This document shows positions 11,736 to 24,816 of a stretch of 64,000 nt of DNA, in pieces. The position numbers and the translations under genes were made by a program. The stretch comes from Cryptomeria japonica. Its lineage: Eukaryota > Streptophyta > Pinopsida > Cupressales > Cupressaceae. A model generated the notes under the pieces. It worked only from the letters and a program-made list of their open reading frames with translations, did not search any database and was not told where the DNA came from. The stretch is from the NCBI RefSeq assembly GCF_030272615.1, contig NC_081410.1, positions 120,218,640-120,282,639 on the forward strand, written 5' to 3'. The stretch's first letter is position 1, and every line of letters begins with the position of its first letter.

Positions 11736-13319
11736 AAGTGTATTTGTTGGTTACTTGGAAGTTGGAAGAAGCAAGAGATTGCAAACATGTTTTTGTGCAT
11801 TCATCATTGAGTTGATCAATGCAAGTGGATAGAGTTGATCTAATGGTAGTTGTACCTCTTGCACCACTATGTACAACATTTTTAAGCAGGAGAAGGGGTG
11901 TTCTTTCTGAAGTAAGTATTGTCTATAGGGCCTCAAAGTGCATTGTCAATGAATGAATCCATTACACCCCTTTTTACAAGATAATAGTAGATAAGAATCA
12001 ACGAAGTTAAGGATTTGAAGAGAGAGGACAACACACATGTAGGTGAATTGTATTAGCTGTGAGTTTTTGGAACCGTGTGATAGCGAAACATTGTGAACCA
12101 TGGTTTGATAAGAAAAAAATACGATGAAGTCATAAATGCACAACCATGAAGGAGTAGTGGTTTGTGAATCTTATGCCAACAAAAGACATGATAACTAATA
12201 AAGCAACAATATAATGGTTTGGATAAAAGCCTTGTGTTGATGCCTTTCAAGTAGAAGAAATTGAAATTGAAGTAGAAGAGATTAGTAATACGAGGAACTT
12301 TGGTGTTAGAAAAGATGGAGACACCTAAAGGTGATTGAAGAAAATGTATCTAGAACAAGATTCAAGGACAAGTACAAGTCATACATAACAATCATAAATA
12401 AAGATCCTACCAGAAATCTAGTAAGTAGAAAAATAGTACACACATTACATTGAATTTAATTGAATTCATTCTCCTCAACCATATAAGGTGGTATCGTCTA
12501 TAGTTGTGTAAATTTCTATTTTTTTTAATATGATTGTATAATTATTTTGGATTCTATTACAACAATGCAAACTAGACTTGAACAATGTAAAGTATGTTAG
12601 TGTTAGTATAAGATCAATGAGAGTGAACATTTTCTTGTTGAAGCTGTGTATTTAGCCAAGTGGCCAAAGTTGTGACTAAAAAATGGACACTGTGAATGAG
12701 TAGGCATGTTGAGGTTAGTGCTACTATTTTTTTTCCCAAAAATATATGGTGGACTATGCTTGTGGTTGATGGAAATAAATAATGGTTACAGATGCACATT
12801 CAAACTATACACATAACCTGATACAAGGTCTCTAAAAGACTTTAAATATAATTATAGTTATAATTGCTTACTCTGATTGAATTAAAATTATAATACAGTC
12901 TAGCAAAAATAAGATGGATGCCATATCAGAGATCCACATGTTCAAATTTTTTCTTCAATAACCTGGAAATTTGGAATTAATATTCATCATCTAAAATGCT
13001 ATGAAAGGATGCAAGTGTTTGTGGAATTGTTGATTAACATCTTTGCTAGCAAATGGTAGTTTGGTTTAAATCAAGCATAATATCCTTGGTTTTGGCTTGA
13101 TCTATTGCCACTCGAGGCTAAGGAAATTCTTAGGAATCAACACACTTAAATTATGCCTTTCACTCCCTCCCCCATCTTTGGATAATGTGTCAATAGTGTT
13201 TTGGTGAGTGTAACATCAATGCACATAATATACTACCATGTCAAGCATGGTGGGCATTATCGCAACAATATTTCAAAAAAAAAATTGTATTTTGTCTTTT
13301 GAATGAATTTGGGGTGTGA
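11736..13319. other. No recognisable gene
   Basis: AT-rich sequence with only short open frames. Between two copia relics, it is probably decayed repeat sequence, but I cannot name a family. Confidence 0.5.
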
Positions 13320-13960
13320 CAATACTTTTTGTTATGAGATTGCATTTGATTTAGATTTTGGATACTTTAATTTAAATATAGCGAATTGATAATTGTTAAA
13401 GGTTTTTGGTTCTTCTATATCTACAATAATAGATTTAGACTTTATTGGTAAGCTCATCAAAATATTTTCTACTATTCTCCTATTTCCCAAAAAACCAAGT
13501 GCAAGATCCAGCATAATTAAGTACTATAATAACTTGAGTAAAAAATGAATCTATAGATTCAAAATCATTTATAGTCATAATTGCAAATTTTCTTCTCAAC
13601 ATTTGTAACTTTACAATTTCTAGTTTAAACATTTCTTGATATAGTATTTTGAGGATATCCCAAACTTGCTTTGACTTTGTGCTTCTATGACCCTTGAGAA
13701 GATGTTGTCATGCATTCCCTAAAGATGTAAAAGATAGCTTTTGAAAACTTATTCTTGTTATCCATCAACAAATCCTTCTTTGTATAAGTTAATGCAATTA
13801 ATGTTACTAAATTTGCAAGTTTCACAAAACCATTCTCCACAAAATCTCATATATCTGGAGAGCTAAACAAAGTTTTCATTGTGATGAATAGTCATTATCC
13901 TTGCCATTAAATTGAGGAATTTAGTGATTTGTAAGAATTGTATCACAAGATGTTAAAATT
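13320..13960 (-). mobile_element. Copia gag relic C
   Basis: On the minus strand the sequence resembles the copia gag (UBN2-type) domain: a FNGKDNDYSS-like start near 13,910, a DFVENGFVKL-like block near 13,830, and near 13,470 a NILMSLPIKSKSIIVDIEE stretch matching the gag motif LRSLPxKFxxIVxAIEE. It is badly broken and no LTRs could be assigned to it. Confidence 0.65.
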
Positions 13961-14835
13961 ATTTATTTTCATATAAAATGAAGGAAAAACAATAGAAAAA
14001 AATACAAAAAATAACTCAAAGAATAAATTTAATTGATCAATATAAAACTTCAATTCTTTCCATTACATAATTAAAAAATTAAATTAAAAATAAAATAAAA
14101 AAATTTCACATAGGAAAATCAGGATACATATTTTTACTTAATAGGGTTGTTATTCTTATAAAAAAAGAGAATATTCTCCTTTTATTATGCTCTCAACACA
14201 TAATAGAACAACACTATCTGAAACATTAATTATTTTAGAAATAAAAGCCGGGCATGGGCTCCTACAACATTATTAAATGTGATAAAAGCGAAGTCTTAAA
14301 AAGGGAGGTGGAGGAAGACAAAGACAAAGGAGTTGGAAACAAAAGTCTCCATCTATTGAATGAAGCAAGGGTGCATTATTGCTTAGTTGGAGGTGAATAG
14401 AGAAGAAAATTAGTCGTTCCCACATGTTTGAAGTTGTCAATAATTCAAAAAAAAAAAAATCACAAAAGGTTGGAAATTTTCCATTTGGGAAATGAAAAAA
14501 TTCATTAAAATTATTTTATACTCTTTGAACAAATGAAACTTGTTCTACATAATAATTATGCTGAATTATTTTATTTAATTGTAATGAATAAAATTGTACT
14601 ATTATATTTTGTTTTAAAAAATTGTTTAATTTTTTATAAAATAAAAATTGAATTTATATTTATATTTTTATTTTGGAATCTATGTCATGCAAGGGATCTT
14701 CACTCGAAACCTACAAAAGATGGCATTCCTTTAACAGTCCATGTGCTTTGATTATGCCTCCACATTTTGCATTATCTTTGAAATGTGGCAAATTGATTTC
14801 CTTCTTTGTCAATATTGATGGATATTTTGGATAAT
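13961..14835. other. AT-rich spacer
   Basis: Long A and T runs; no domain-bearing frame. The 72-aa frame at 14,533-14,751 has no recognisable features. Confidence 0.5.
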
Positions 14836-16756
14836 TGAGAGGGGGGGTGAATCAACTGTATATTAAAAATATATTATAAAAATAGATCCGACAACTTAAA
14901 TCTTAGATTACTTAACCGTGAATGGAGAAGAACATGAAAGAACACAAACATGAAACACTAGATATGACATGGAAAACCCAAGAAGGAAAAAACCATAGAG
15001 AATGCTAGTTCTCAATATGAAAACACCTGTTAGGGTGACACCGATTAAGGTGATTTTTACAAATATGACTCATTGCTAGAATTCTCACTATTGGTAGGCT
15101 CACTGCCTGGCTAAAACTACCAGAAAAAGGAGGGCTCATTGCTTGAAGGAAAAAAGAAAGAATCCACCACAAAGACACAACTGCCAAATAGCTGTAATGC
15201 CGAAGAAAACCTTAGGCTCACTGCCATCGGTACCAAACAACATCGGCAAACAACCACACTAACCAACCACTTTTCATCACCAAAGATAGATCTTCCTTTT
15301 ACAATCAACTTCCTTATATGAATCCCTCTTGTTTTATATTTCATTACAATACTTCTTAATATATATTGATCTCCAGAATGGATTTTCCAAGTTGGCCAAG
15401 GACATAATAAAAAATATTTCAAAATAGGTCTTCACTAAGAATTCTAGTGGTGGAAAGGAATGAGAAGTGAACCACACCACAAAGCAACAACACATTATCC
15501 AAATGCTGCAATCATCAGACAAAAAAATAGAGCATTCGGGGTTAACTAGACCAACACAATTTCAGAGCACATCAATGTTGGAAATTGGTGTCTCAACCTT
15601 GGATTTACATAAGGTTACTATTTATAGTAATTTTTCATTTGAGCATGAAATGGTAGGAAATTCTCCACAAATCTTCTGGTTGGCTAGATAAGCATGCCGA
15701 TGAATTTTCGTCTCAAGATCACAACTAGTTTTGAAGATATTAAAGTTTCATTTTGGAAGGGTGCGATGAAAGATTTAAATTTAATTTTGAGGACTTTAGA
15801 CCCTCTAAAATTCCTTGAAAAGTGGGTGTGAATGGTGTAGTGGTTTACGAGGTGATAGAGCACTTCACTAGCTTTTCGACACTTCAAACGATTTGTTAAT
15901 CAGACACACGGTTCACAAGTTCTAGCCTCCAAAAGTTTGGACTCCTGAAATAGGATATATAAAATGCATCAGACACATAAAATGAGATGTAAAAGGGAGG
16001 GACATGTGTTGATATGTGTTTTAACATGTCATAGAGTATTTAGAATGGAGATAAGGTCAGCTCTACTTTATTGGGTGGTTTTAGCCCATGGTTTTTAATA
16101 CCATTTGACGGTTTCTTGTATTGTATCTCCTATATATGCGGTGCGTGAGATAGAGGTTATGTGAAAGAGTCTTATGGCTATTGAGTTACCTCTAAATCTC
16201 TAATTAGTGGTACTCCTGTGAAGAGATTTCTCTACAAGTATATTGTAATCTATAATTTATTGTTGAATAATATATTGGGCGACTTTTGGAGCGTGGGTTT
16301 TTTCTCCTGAAAGGATTTTCCCCACGTAAATCATTGTGTTGTGGTATGAATGTTATGATGTTTATTTATGTAAAAGTTTCTACATCACCCTCCTCTCAAG
16401 GTTAGTGTAGGAAGTTGTTTTGCTACTTAACTTCCTTACAATCAACATGTGCTGAATTACAATAACAAAGATACATGCATGAGAGGCATAAATCAAGAAA
16501 CACATCTAGAGAACTGAAAATGCGGAGCTCTGCAAACTCTTCCAGACAATTATCATCATCACTACATAGACTTCCAGAGTATGACTTACAAAACACCAAA
16601 ACATGAGAGTATTATCCAACAACATGCCAACACATCATGAAAATATCTACAATAAGTCAGAACATCCAGAACAAAAACCAAACACTGAAACAAAATTAGT
16701 ACGTTGATATCAATGACAACCATACTGAAACATCAATCAACTTCACATTTGCAACA
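14836..16756 (-). repeat. 3' LTR of copia D, with nested insert
   Basis: The minus-strand LTR starts at 16,756 (TGTTGCAAATG) next to the polypurine tract and ends at 14,836 (CCCTCTCA). Without the 865-bp insert and its duplicated target it is about 1.05 kb, matching the 5' LTR of about 1.09 kb. Confidence 0.85.
15576..16440 (+). mobile_element. Solo LTR of a different family inside the copia D LTR
   Basis: The insert starts TGTTGGAAATTGG, ends CTTCCTTACA and is flanked by a perfect 5-bp duplication ATCAA (15,571-15,575 and 16,441-16,445). The uninterrupted sister LTR near 21,745 reads CACATCAACATGTG, which confirms the empty site. The right part has the CTCCTGAAAGGATTTTCCCC ... CACGTAAATC phrase typical of plant copia LTR ends. 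It is younger than element D. Confidence 0.88.
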
Positions 16757-16989
16757 ATCTCTCCCTTTGTCATTGATGACAACATTCATCAACGACAAAT
16801 AATTTCTCCAATATCTCACTCAGAAAAACTCTCCCCCAAAAAATTACATTTCTCCCCCTAAGAGGAAGCTCCAAACATTAGCCCAGAAGGAAATATGCAT
16901 GAAATATCCTAGACTAATGCATTGCTAAATGCACTTATTTAAAACTGGGAAGGGGTATGAACCCCAACATTTATCGGAGATACTCAAAA

Positions 16990-18600
16990 GTATCTTTGTA
17001 CAATGCCTTCGTAAAGATATCTGCAACTTGCTCTTTGGTAGGTACATATTCAAGTATTACTTCATTGTCCAAATTTTCTCTCTCAAGAAATGATACTGAA
17101 TAGAAATATGATTTGTTCTGGAATGTAAAACCATGTTCTTAGAGATATTCATTGCACTTGTATTATCACACATGATTGAGATAGGTTCATCAAATAGTAT
17201 GCCAATATCCTTCAATATTTATTTCATCCAAAGCACCTGAGTGCAACATGAAGCAACTACAATGTACTCAATTTCTGTGGTTGATAAAGATATAGAATCC
17301 TGCTTCTTACTTAACCAAAAAACTAACTAGGAGCCAAGGAAAAATGCTCCACCACTTGTACTCTTCCTGTCATCAACACTTCCTGCCCAATCTGCATCAG
17401 TATAAGATTTCAAAGTAAAGTCTAATCCTCTGGGATACCACAACTTCCAAAATCTTATGTTCCTTTCAAGTATCTGAATATCCTTTTCACTGCAGCAACA
17501 TGCGATTCTTTTGGTTCTTGTTGAAATCTGACCACAAGACAGACAACATACATGATATCTAGTCTTGTAGCAGTTAGGTATAACAATCCTCCAATCATTG
17601 ATTTATATTTTCTTGCATTAGTCTTAGAAGATTTATCATCATTAGTCAGCTTGCATTCTTTAGTCATAGGAGTACATACCAATTCAGAATTCTCCAATCC
17701 AGAGTTGTTCAACAATTCTCTAACATACTTTAACTGAGAAATAAAAATGCTTTTACTATTTTGATTCACTTGCAATCTAAGAAATAAATTTAACTCACCA
17801 ATCATGGACATTTCAAATTCCTTCTCCATTTTACTATCAAACATCTCACACCTATCATCATTGCCTCCAAAACTTATGTCATCCAAATGTACAACAACAA
17901 TTAAGATCTTACTTGATTCAACTTTGAAGTAAAGATTTCTCTGTTAACATACCCTTTTTGAAAACCTCGATTCAGTAGATACTTATCTAACCTTCCATAC
18001 CAAGCTCTAGCTTGTTTCAATCCATACAATGCCTTCCTCAATATGCGAACAACATCTAGATCATTTGATAACTTCAATCCATTCAGTTGTTCAATGTAGA
18101 CTTATTCTTTCAATTCTTCATTCAAAAATGCTAACATCACATCCATTTGATAGACCTTAAAATCCTTATAAACTGCAAAAGCCAAAAACATCCTAATAGC
18201 CTCCATTCTAGCAACAAAAGCCTAAGTTTCTTCAAAATCAATGCCTTCAACCCGTGTGTAACCTTTGCATACCAATCTTTCTTTACTTCTTACAACCTGA
18301 CAATCTTCATCTAGCTTATTCCGGAACACCCACTTTGTTCCAATAACATTCTTATCTGCTAGTCTAGGTACTAATTCCCAATTCTCATTTTTCTCAATCT
18401 AATCCATCTCTTCCTTCATTTCTTTCATCCAATTTTGATCTTTGCAAGCTTCTTCAACTGTCTTGGGTCTAGACTCAAAGATTAAATACAAAAGAACTTG
18501 TTCTTCAACAACTTTGCTTCTTGTAATGACTCCTTTGTTTTTGTCTCCTATAATTTGATTCTTAGAATAATTTTTCTGCACATACCTTGGGATTTTTGAT
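16990..18600 (-). mobile_element. Copia D reverse transcriptase and RNase H region
   Basis: The clearest stretch (17,455-17,886) holds the VDDISFGGND-type catalytic aspartates, KEFEMSMIGELNLFLRLQV, the SMIGGLLYLTATRLDIMYVV block and HVAAVKRIFRYLKGT. RNase H follows on the lower-coordinate side, and the start of the RT domain lies near 18,580 (VEEACKDQNWMKEMKEEMD). Pol is fragmented. Confidence 0.88.
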
Positions 18601-19004
18601 ATAGTTGTTGGAGCAACTTGAATTTATTTCTGCTTGTTTTCATCTCTATTCTTCTCTACTTCATCAGATTCATACCCTACTTGAATACTTGTTTCTTTTG
18701 AAATGTCCTCATCAACCTTCACATTTACACTTTCAACGATTTTATTCAACCTTTTGTTATAACATCTATAAGATTTTCTCTTTGTGGAATAACCCATAAA
18801 TATGTTTTCATCTGCTTTCCTATCAAACTTTCCAAGATTTCCTTCATCTCTCTGGATATATCATGTGCTTCCAAAGACTTTAAAGTACTTCATAGATGGG
18901 ATCCTTTCATACCTAAATTCATATGATGTCTTCCCAAGCTTCTTCTTGAATAGAAATTTATTAAGGGTATACACAGCTATGTGTATATCTTCTCTCCAGT
19001 AAAT

Positions 19005-19740
19005 TTAGGGTAGATTTTCTTCTTTGATCATAGTTCTTGCCGCCCCTTGAATAGTCTTGTTCATTCTTTCAACTACGTCATTCTGCTGGGGTATCCTAGG
19101 AGCTGATAAATGTCTTCTAATTCCATACTTCTCATAAAAAGTATCAAATTCATCAGAAATAAATTCTCCTTCTCTATAAGATCTTAGACATTGGATCCTT
19201 CTATCAACTTCAATCTCAACTCTAGCTTTAAATATCTTAAATTTTTTTAATGCTTCTGACTTCTCTCTTAAAAATGTAACCCAAGTCATTCTAGAATGAT
19301 CATCAATTAAGAGCATGAAATACCTCTCACCTTGCAAACTCCTTGTTCTGGTCGGACCACATAGGTCTATGTGTATCAGATCCAATAATCTGGTAGACAA
19401 TTGTTCCTTTCATCTAAATGTTCCTTTTGTCTTCTTTCCCACTTGTCACTCTTTGAAAATATTGTTATCTGGTTTAGTCAATCTTGGTAAATCTCTGATA
19501 ACTTTTATAATTCTAATCTTCACCAAATTTTCAAAATTGATATGACACATCCTCTAGTGCCATAACCAACTCTCACTAATCTGTGATAATAAGTAATGTC
19601 TTGTAGCAACTTCCAATTGATACATGTTTCCACCTGTCTTTTTCCCCGCAACAATAACAGTTCCAGATATCTTCCAAATCTCACAACCACCATCCTGAAA
19701 GACAAAATTGTAACCATTTTCACACATTTATCCAACACTC
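19005..19740 (-). mobile_element. Copia D integrase region
   Basis: The minus strand carries the rve integrase core: LDLIHIDLCGPTRTRSLQG, YFMLLIDDHSRMTWVTFL, then SAPRIPQQNDVVERMNKT, the equivalent of the TPQQNGVVERKNR motif. The pre-integrase zinc region lies just upstream, near 19,400-19,560. Confidence 0.88.
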
Positions 19741-19916
19741 AAGAAATTATGATGTAATCATTTCACATAGTAAACATTGTTAGTGTTATTCTTTCCATCA
19801 AAGGTAATAGAACCAATTCCAACAATTTGAGTAGTTTGATAATATCTAAATCTAACAAAACCACCATCATATTTTTCAAGCTTTACAAACTTACTTTTGT
19901 CACCAGTCATATGATT

Positions 19917-20962
19917 TTAACATCGACTATCAATCAACCATTCATTTATATCTCTCCTAACATGCAATACTGAAGCAATAGTCTTAACAATCTTAGAATT
20001 ATTAGGTTTAGGTCCATCTTTTTCTACCATGAATATACAATCACCATCCTCATAATCTAACTCATCATCTGAAATACCAACATCATCTCTAACATAGTAG
20101 GCTTTCTTATTCAATTTTCTGTTGCTTTCGTTAATTGATCCTCTTTTTGGACATCTAGATGCATAATGACCAATCTTTTCACATTTTAAACATTTAAGGG
20201 GTAACATACCTTTATACTCATTGGTTCCTCTCTTCATCTTTCTCACAAAGTTTTCTTCCATCTCATCTAGGCTCTCCTCATCATCTGAATCTTTATCTAC
20301 AACTTTTGATTCTTTACAGGTTGTTTCTGATTTTTCTTTGTCTCTGCTAAACTTTCTCATCTTAAATATAGTCAAGGTGCCAAACAACTGTTCTCCAATG
20401 AATTTTGATGGATCATAGGTTTCCTCAATAGTTGAAATCTTGTCACTGTAACTCTCCGGTAAAGTTCTCTTGATCTTTTGTATTACATCCTTCTCATTTG
20501 GAAGATACCACTAAGATCTCTAATCTCATTTACAACACTATCAACCTTTTGAAAATAGCTTGTTACTCCACTTTCTTCCATTCTTGAATTCTCATATGTG
20601 CCCTTAGCAGTCTGCATCTTAGATAGCTTGACTCTTTCATTTCTTTCATAGATATTTTTCAGTCTTTCCCAAAGTTCATAAGTAGTATCTAAAGAAACAA
20701 ATTTCACCAATTTAGTTTTAGATAAAGCACTAAAGATAACACACCTTTCTCGCTCATTTTCTTCATAGGCTTCAATCTCATCATGTGTAGTAGGTCCATT
20801 TGCCGGTGGTAAATACTTAGTCTCCATAACTTTCCATGTTTTGTGACTCAAAGAAATCAAATATCCTCGCATCTTTACTTTCCAAAAATTATAGCCGCAT
20901 CCTTCAAAGGTAGGAATGGTCAATTTACATGCCATCGAATCTCCTTGAGCAGTTAGTCTCAC
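19917..20962 (-). mobile_element. Copia D gag and protease start
   Basis: Gag opens near 20,962 with KLTIPTFEGCGYNFWKVKMR, includes the UBN2-type LWERLKNIYE block, then an acidic/basic linker, a CX2CX4HX4C knuckle (CLKCEKIGHYASRC near 20,180), and the start of the aspartic protease region at WLIDS near 19,925. Fragmented. Confidence 0.88.
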
Positions 20963-20978
20963 TTTCTAGAAACCAAAG

Positions 20979-20990
20979 CTTTGATACCAA
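20979..20990 (-). other. tRNA-Met primer binding site of copia D
   Basis: The minus strand reads TGGTATCAAAGC two bases beyond the end of the 5' LTR, a one-mismatch version of the initiator tRNA-Met complement TGGTATCAGAGC used by plant copia elements. Confidence 0.85.
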
Positions 20991-20992
20991 TT

Positions 20993-22082
20993 GAGAGGGG
21001 AGGTGAATCAGTTGTATATTTAAAATCTATTACAGAAACAAATCTTCCAACTTAAATCTTAGATTACTTAACCATGAATGTAAATAAGAACATGAAATAA
21101 AACACACATGAAATATCAAATATGATGTGAAAATTCCAAGAAGGGAAAAACCAAAGAAAATGTTAGTTCTCAATATGAAAACACCTATTAGGGTGACATC
21201 ATTAAGGTGATTTTTACAAAGATGGCTCATTGCCAAAATGCTCACTATAGGTGGGCTCACTGCTCGGCTAAAACGGCTAGAAAAAGGAGGGTTCACTACC
21301 TGGAGGAAGATAGAAAGAATCCACCACAAAGGCACAACTGCCAAATATCTACAATGTTGAAAGAAACCTTAGGCTCACTACCACCGATACCAAACAACAT
21401 CAGCAAACAACCATACTGATCAATCACTTCACATCACCAAAGATAGATCTTCCTTTTACAATCAACTTCCTTATATGAATCCCTCTTGTTTTATATTTCA
21501 TTACATTCATTCTTTATATATGTTAATCTCTAGAATGTATTTTCCAAGTCAGCCAAGGAGATAATAAAACATATTTCAAAATAAGTCTTCACTAAGAATT
21601 CCTACGGTAGAAAGGAATGAGAAGTGGACCACACCACAAAGCAACAACATGTATTCCAAATGCCACAATCAATGGACCAAAAGATAGAGCATCCAGGGTT
21701 AATCGGACTAGGAAAGAGCATGGCTAAAAATATAATTCCGAAGCACATCAACATGTGTCGAATTAGAATAACAAAGATACATGCATGAGAAGCATAAATC
21801 CGAAAATACAACAAGAGAACTGAAAATGTGGAGTAATACGGAGCTCTGCAAACTCTACTAGATAATCATCATCATCACTACATAGACTTGTAGAGCACAA
21901 ATTCCAGACCACCAAAACACGAGAGTACCATCTCAAAGAAATATCCAACAACATGCCAACACATCATGAAAATATCTACGATAAGTCAAAACATCCGAAA
22001 CAAAAACCAAACACTGAAACAAAAACAGTACGTTGACATCAATGACAACCATACTGAAAAATCAATCAATTTCACATTTGCA
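20993..22082 (-). repeat. 5' LTR of copia D
   Basis: It shares its sequence with 14,836-16,756 throughout, including the GTGAGC phrases near 21,220-21,380, and ends CCCCTCTCA next to the primer site. Confidence 0.85.
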
Positions 22083-23659
22083 ATGAATATAGAAGCAAAA
22101 TATGAGACAAATCGAAATAAAATTGCATGAGCTTTAGCTTAGAACAATCAAACATCTGATATTTCACCAATTAATCTACTAATCTGACTATCACTAGCTG
22201 AATTTTCCACATAAAGGCATGGTTCAGTTTTTTCCTACTTCTATGTAAAAGCTTCTTCCACCATTGTACATGAATGAACAAATTAGTTGGATACCTATAC
22301 ATATTAGTACTTTACTAAACACAAAATTAGATTTTTCATAGATAGGCTCTAAATTCAACAATGCAAGCTCATTTTTTCAAGCATCGAATTAAGTGATTAG
22401 AATAAGTTATAATTAATGTGTGAAATCCTCATTTCAAGAACCACTTCAATGAAAAAATTACCATAGATGAAAATATACTATTGCAAACTAGAGGATCTAT
22501 TGTTCAGTCATTACTACAAACAACAAGATTTAAGGCCACTAAATTTAATAAGGTGGCTCATTTTGGGCAACTTCACCATGAATGTCACACTTTGGCTTTG
22601 TACTGACATATAATGGAAAACAAACCGGTTTCTCTTGTACCCAATAGATTTTGTGCTGACAACAATGGTGAATGGCAGTACTCTTGACTTTTGCTTTTGC
22701 ATGCTTTTGATGATAAGGGTAAATGAGTTGGGAAGCAATTATTTTCAATTACCTCCATATGTTTTCAAACACAAGTAGCTTCGGTACAATGTCGATGGGA
22801 GATGTAGAATTCTTGGTGTTTTTGCTGAAATTTGAAAAGACGCTAAATTTTGTTGATTCTTTTGTCTTTGGATTATCTATGGAGGTGAGATCATTGAGCT
22901 TTTAATACAATATCCTTAAGTTCCTGCTTTTTGAGGGGTCTAAATTCTAATTTTGTTGATTGTTATAGATTTCAATTCCAATCCTTTTTTAGTTTTGTTT
23001 TCCAATCTTGGTGATTGTTCTCATCTTGAATATTTATCTTTTTGATTGTTCTAGTCTTAAACTCTCATTTTTTTTCGCTGTTATGGCCCCAATTCAAATA
23101 TCTAGAGGATAGATTGTTGATGTTACGTTGAATTATTAATTTTAAGAAGCTTATTTATTGTAGATGCTAGTGTGCACATATAATGAAATAAAGAGCTTAC
23201 AAAACACATGAATGAAGAGGATGATGTGCTTGGGACATTGCCTGTACCCTGTTCTTGAAGTCATTAGATAGCACACCCGTATATCATATAAATTGAATCA
23301 TTTTTCCTTGCAAAGTTGTTTTTTGGTTTATTTATTGTCAAACTAGTTTTGTTTGAAAATCATGCATGTGGCTAAATTTGATACATCATTGACAAAGAAA
23401 TATGCACAAAACAACGATAAAATCACTTTTGACTATTCCAACATTTTAATTACAGTCATTCTATGCTATTCTGGAATCGACTGTATATGTGAAATTATGT
23501 CTAATATTTGGGGTTTCCTTATTCATGATTTATATTCTTTTGGAATCAACTATGCATCGGAATTTGATATTGTAGACATATCTAATATTTTAGTCATATT
23601 CTTCTGAAATCAATTATGTACATGAATTCATGCCCCATGTTTCGGGTTTGGCTACTAAA
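22083..23659. other. No recognisable gene
   Basis: AT-rich sequence. The part near 23,280-23,390 is similar to 25,245-25,330, so some of it is an unnamed repeated segment. Open frames are short and lack domains. Confidence 0.5.
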
Positions 23660-24811
23660 TGTTGGCAAGAGACACTGTTCCAGTGATTCCAGTGGAAATT
23701 GGTGCATGATAGATGTTTAGGGGTTGTCATTGATGGCAACTCAATTCGTAGATCACATCTGGTGTACATAGAATTGGTTTACTAGAAGTCAATTTGTTCA
23801 TAAGGCATAAATATGGAAGGTGGAACACAGTTACCGGTAGAGCATGAGATCATGGTGTATATCTTGATTTCAATGATGTATTTTGGGTTGCGGTGATCAA
23901 GGCAGTTGATTTGAGGTTCGAGATAGATTATCTCGTGATCCTAATATCTGGTGTTGAATTGTGTGCTAGTTTAAAGCTCTGGTATCCGGTATTTCAATTA
24001 GGGCAGAGATATTTTGGAGTAACATGTGTTGCGGATTTGTTGGGATAATTTCGATGATCAGTTTCGTGTTTGAGGAGTTTGAGATGACTTATGGGAAGTA
24101 TTTTATCATCTTGTTTTGGTCTGCATTTGGATCTATGATCAGATTGAGCCGACTTGGTGGAGCACGTTTCATGTTGCGCATTATGCGGTTTTTGGAAGCC
24201 GACTCAGTAAATGATTCATTTTTATGATGTAGATATATAAGATTAGTTTGGTTAATCATTTTGGTGTGTGTGATGAGAAAAGGAAGTTTGTGTGAGCGAT
24301 TTTGTAAGTTTAGTGAAGATTTTGTTGCTCTGGTATGTGACAGAGCAGTGTTTCAAAGCAGATTGACAGATCAGTTGCAGGAGACAATCATAGCCTAATC
24401 GGAATTGTATCTTGGCATAGTTAGATGTTATTCTTTATTTCATTCTTCATTGTAATCATTTTGTAATAGCATGTAAGGTAGTGAGCCTTCCTCTAGGTTG
24501 TAGCCCTTTTGTAATTGAACAATGAGCTCTAGGTAGTGAGCCTGAATGCAAGTGTGTTCCATTTTTGTAATATTGTTCTACTATTGGCCATAATATAATA
24601 ATATTGTGGGTACTCAATCTCACTATGGTTTTTCCCTTTCCGGGTTTCCATGTAAAAATCTTGGTGTTATGGTTGTGTGGTTGCTCTTTTAATGTTTCTG
24701 CACTTTTATTACTTTCTCATACATCTAATGGTTTAAGAATCAACTTGATAAGTTTGCTAATTATAAAACACTGATTCACCCCCCCCCTCTCAGTGTTCAT
24801 TGATTCCAAAA
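23660..24811 (+). mobile_element. Solo copia LTR, same superfamily as relics A, B, D
   Basis: It begins TGTTGGCAAGAG and carries the CTGATTCACCCC-CTCTCAG terminal block at 24,769-24,793. Perfect 5-bp repeats CTAAA flank it (23,655-23,659 and 24,812-24,816). The right part shows the CTATGGTTTTTCCCTTTCCG ... CATGTAAAAATC phrase of plant copia LTRs. No internal region adjoins it, so it is a solo LTR. Confidence 0.82.
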
Positions 24812-24816
24812 CTAAA

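Larger units (their letters stand above)
14836..22082 (-). mobile_element. Near full-length broken copia element D (SIRE-like)
   Basis: Read on the minus strand the order is 5' LTR (20,993-22,082), tRNA-Met primer site (20,979-20,990), gag, integrase, reverse transcriptase, RNase H, polypurine tract (16,757-16,775) and 3' LTR (14,836-16,756, including a nested insert). Lysine-rich gag, a CCHC knuckle and several GGGGGAGA-like tracts after pol fit the Sirevirus style seen in relics A and B. The LTRs look roughly 85-90% alike by eye, so the insertion is old. Numerous breaks; a fossil. Candidate target duplication is degraded (ATTAT-like). Confidence 0.88.

Noticed and set aside
21030-21344. A 104-aa minus-strand frame, similar to the one at 15,005-15,422
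   Set aside because: Both are frames of the copia D LTRs, which explains their similarity.
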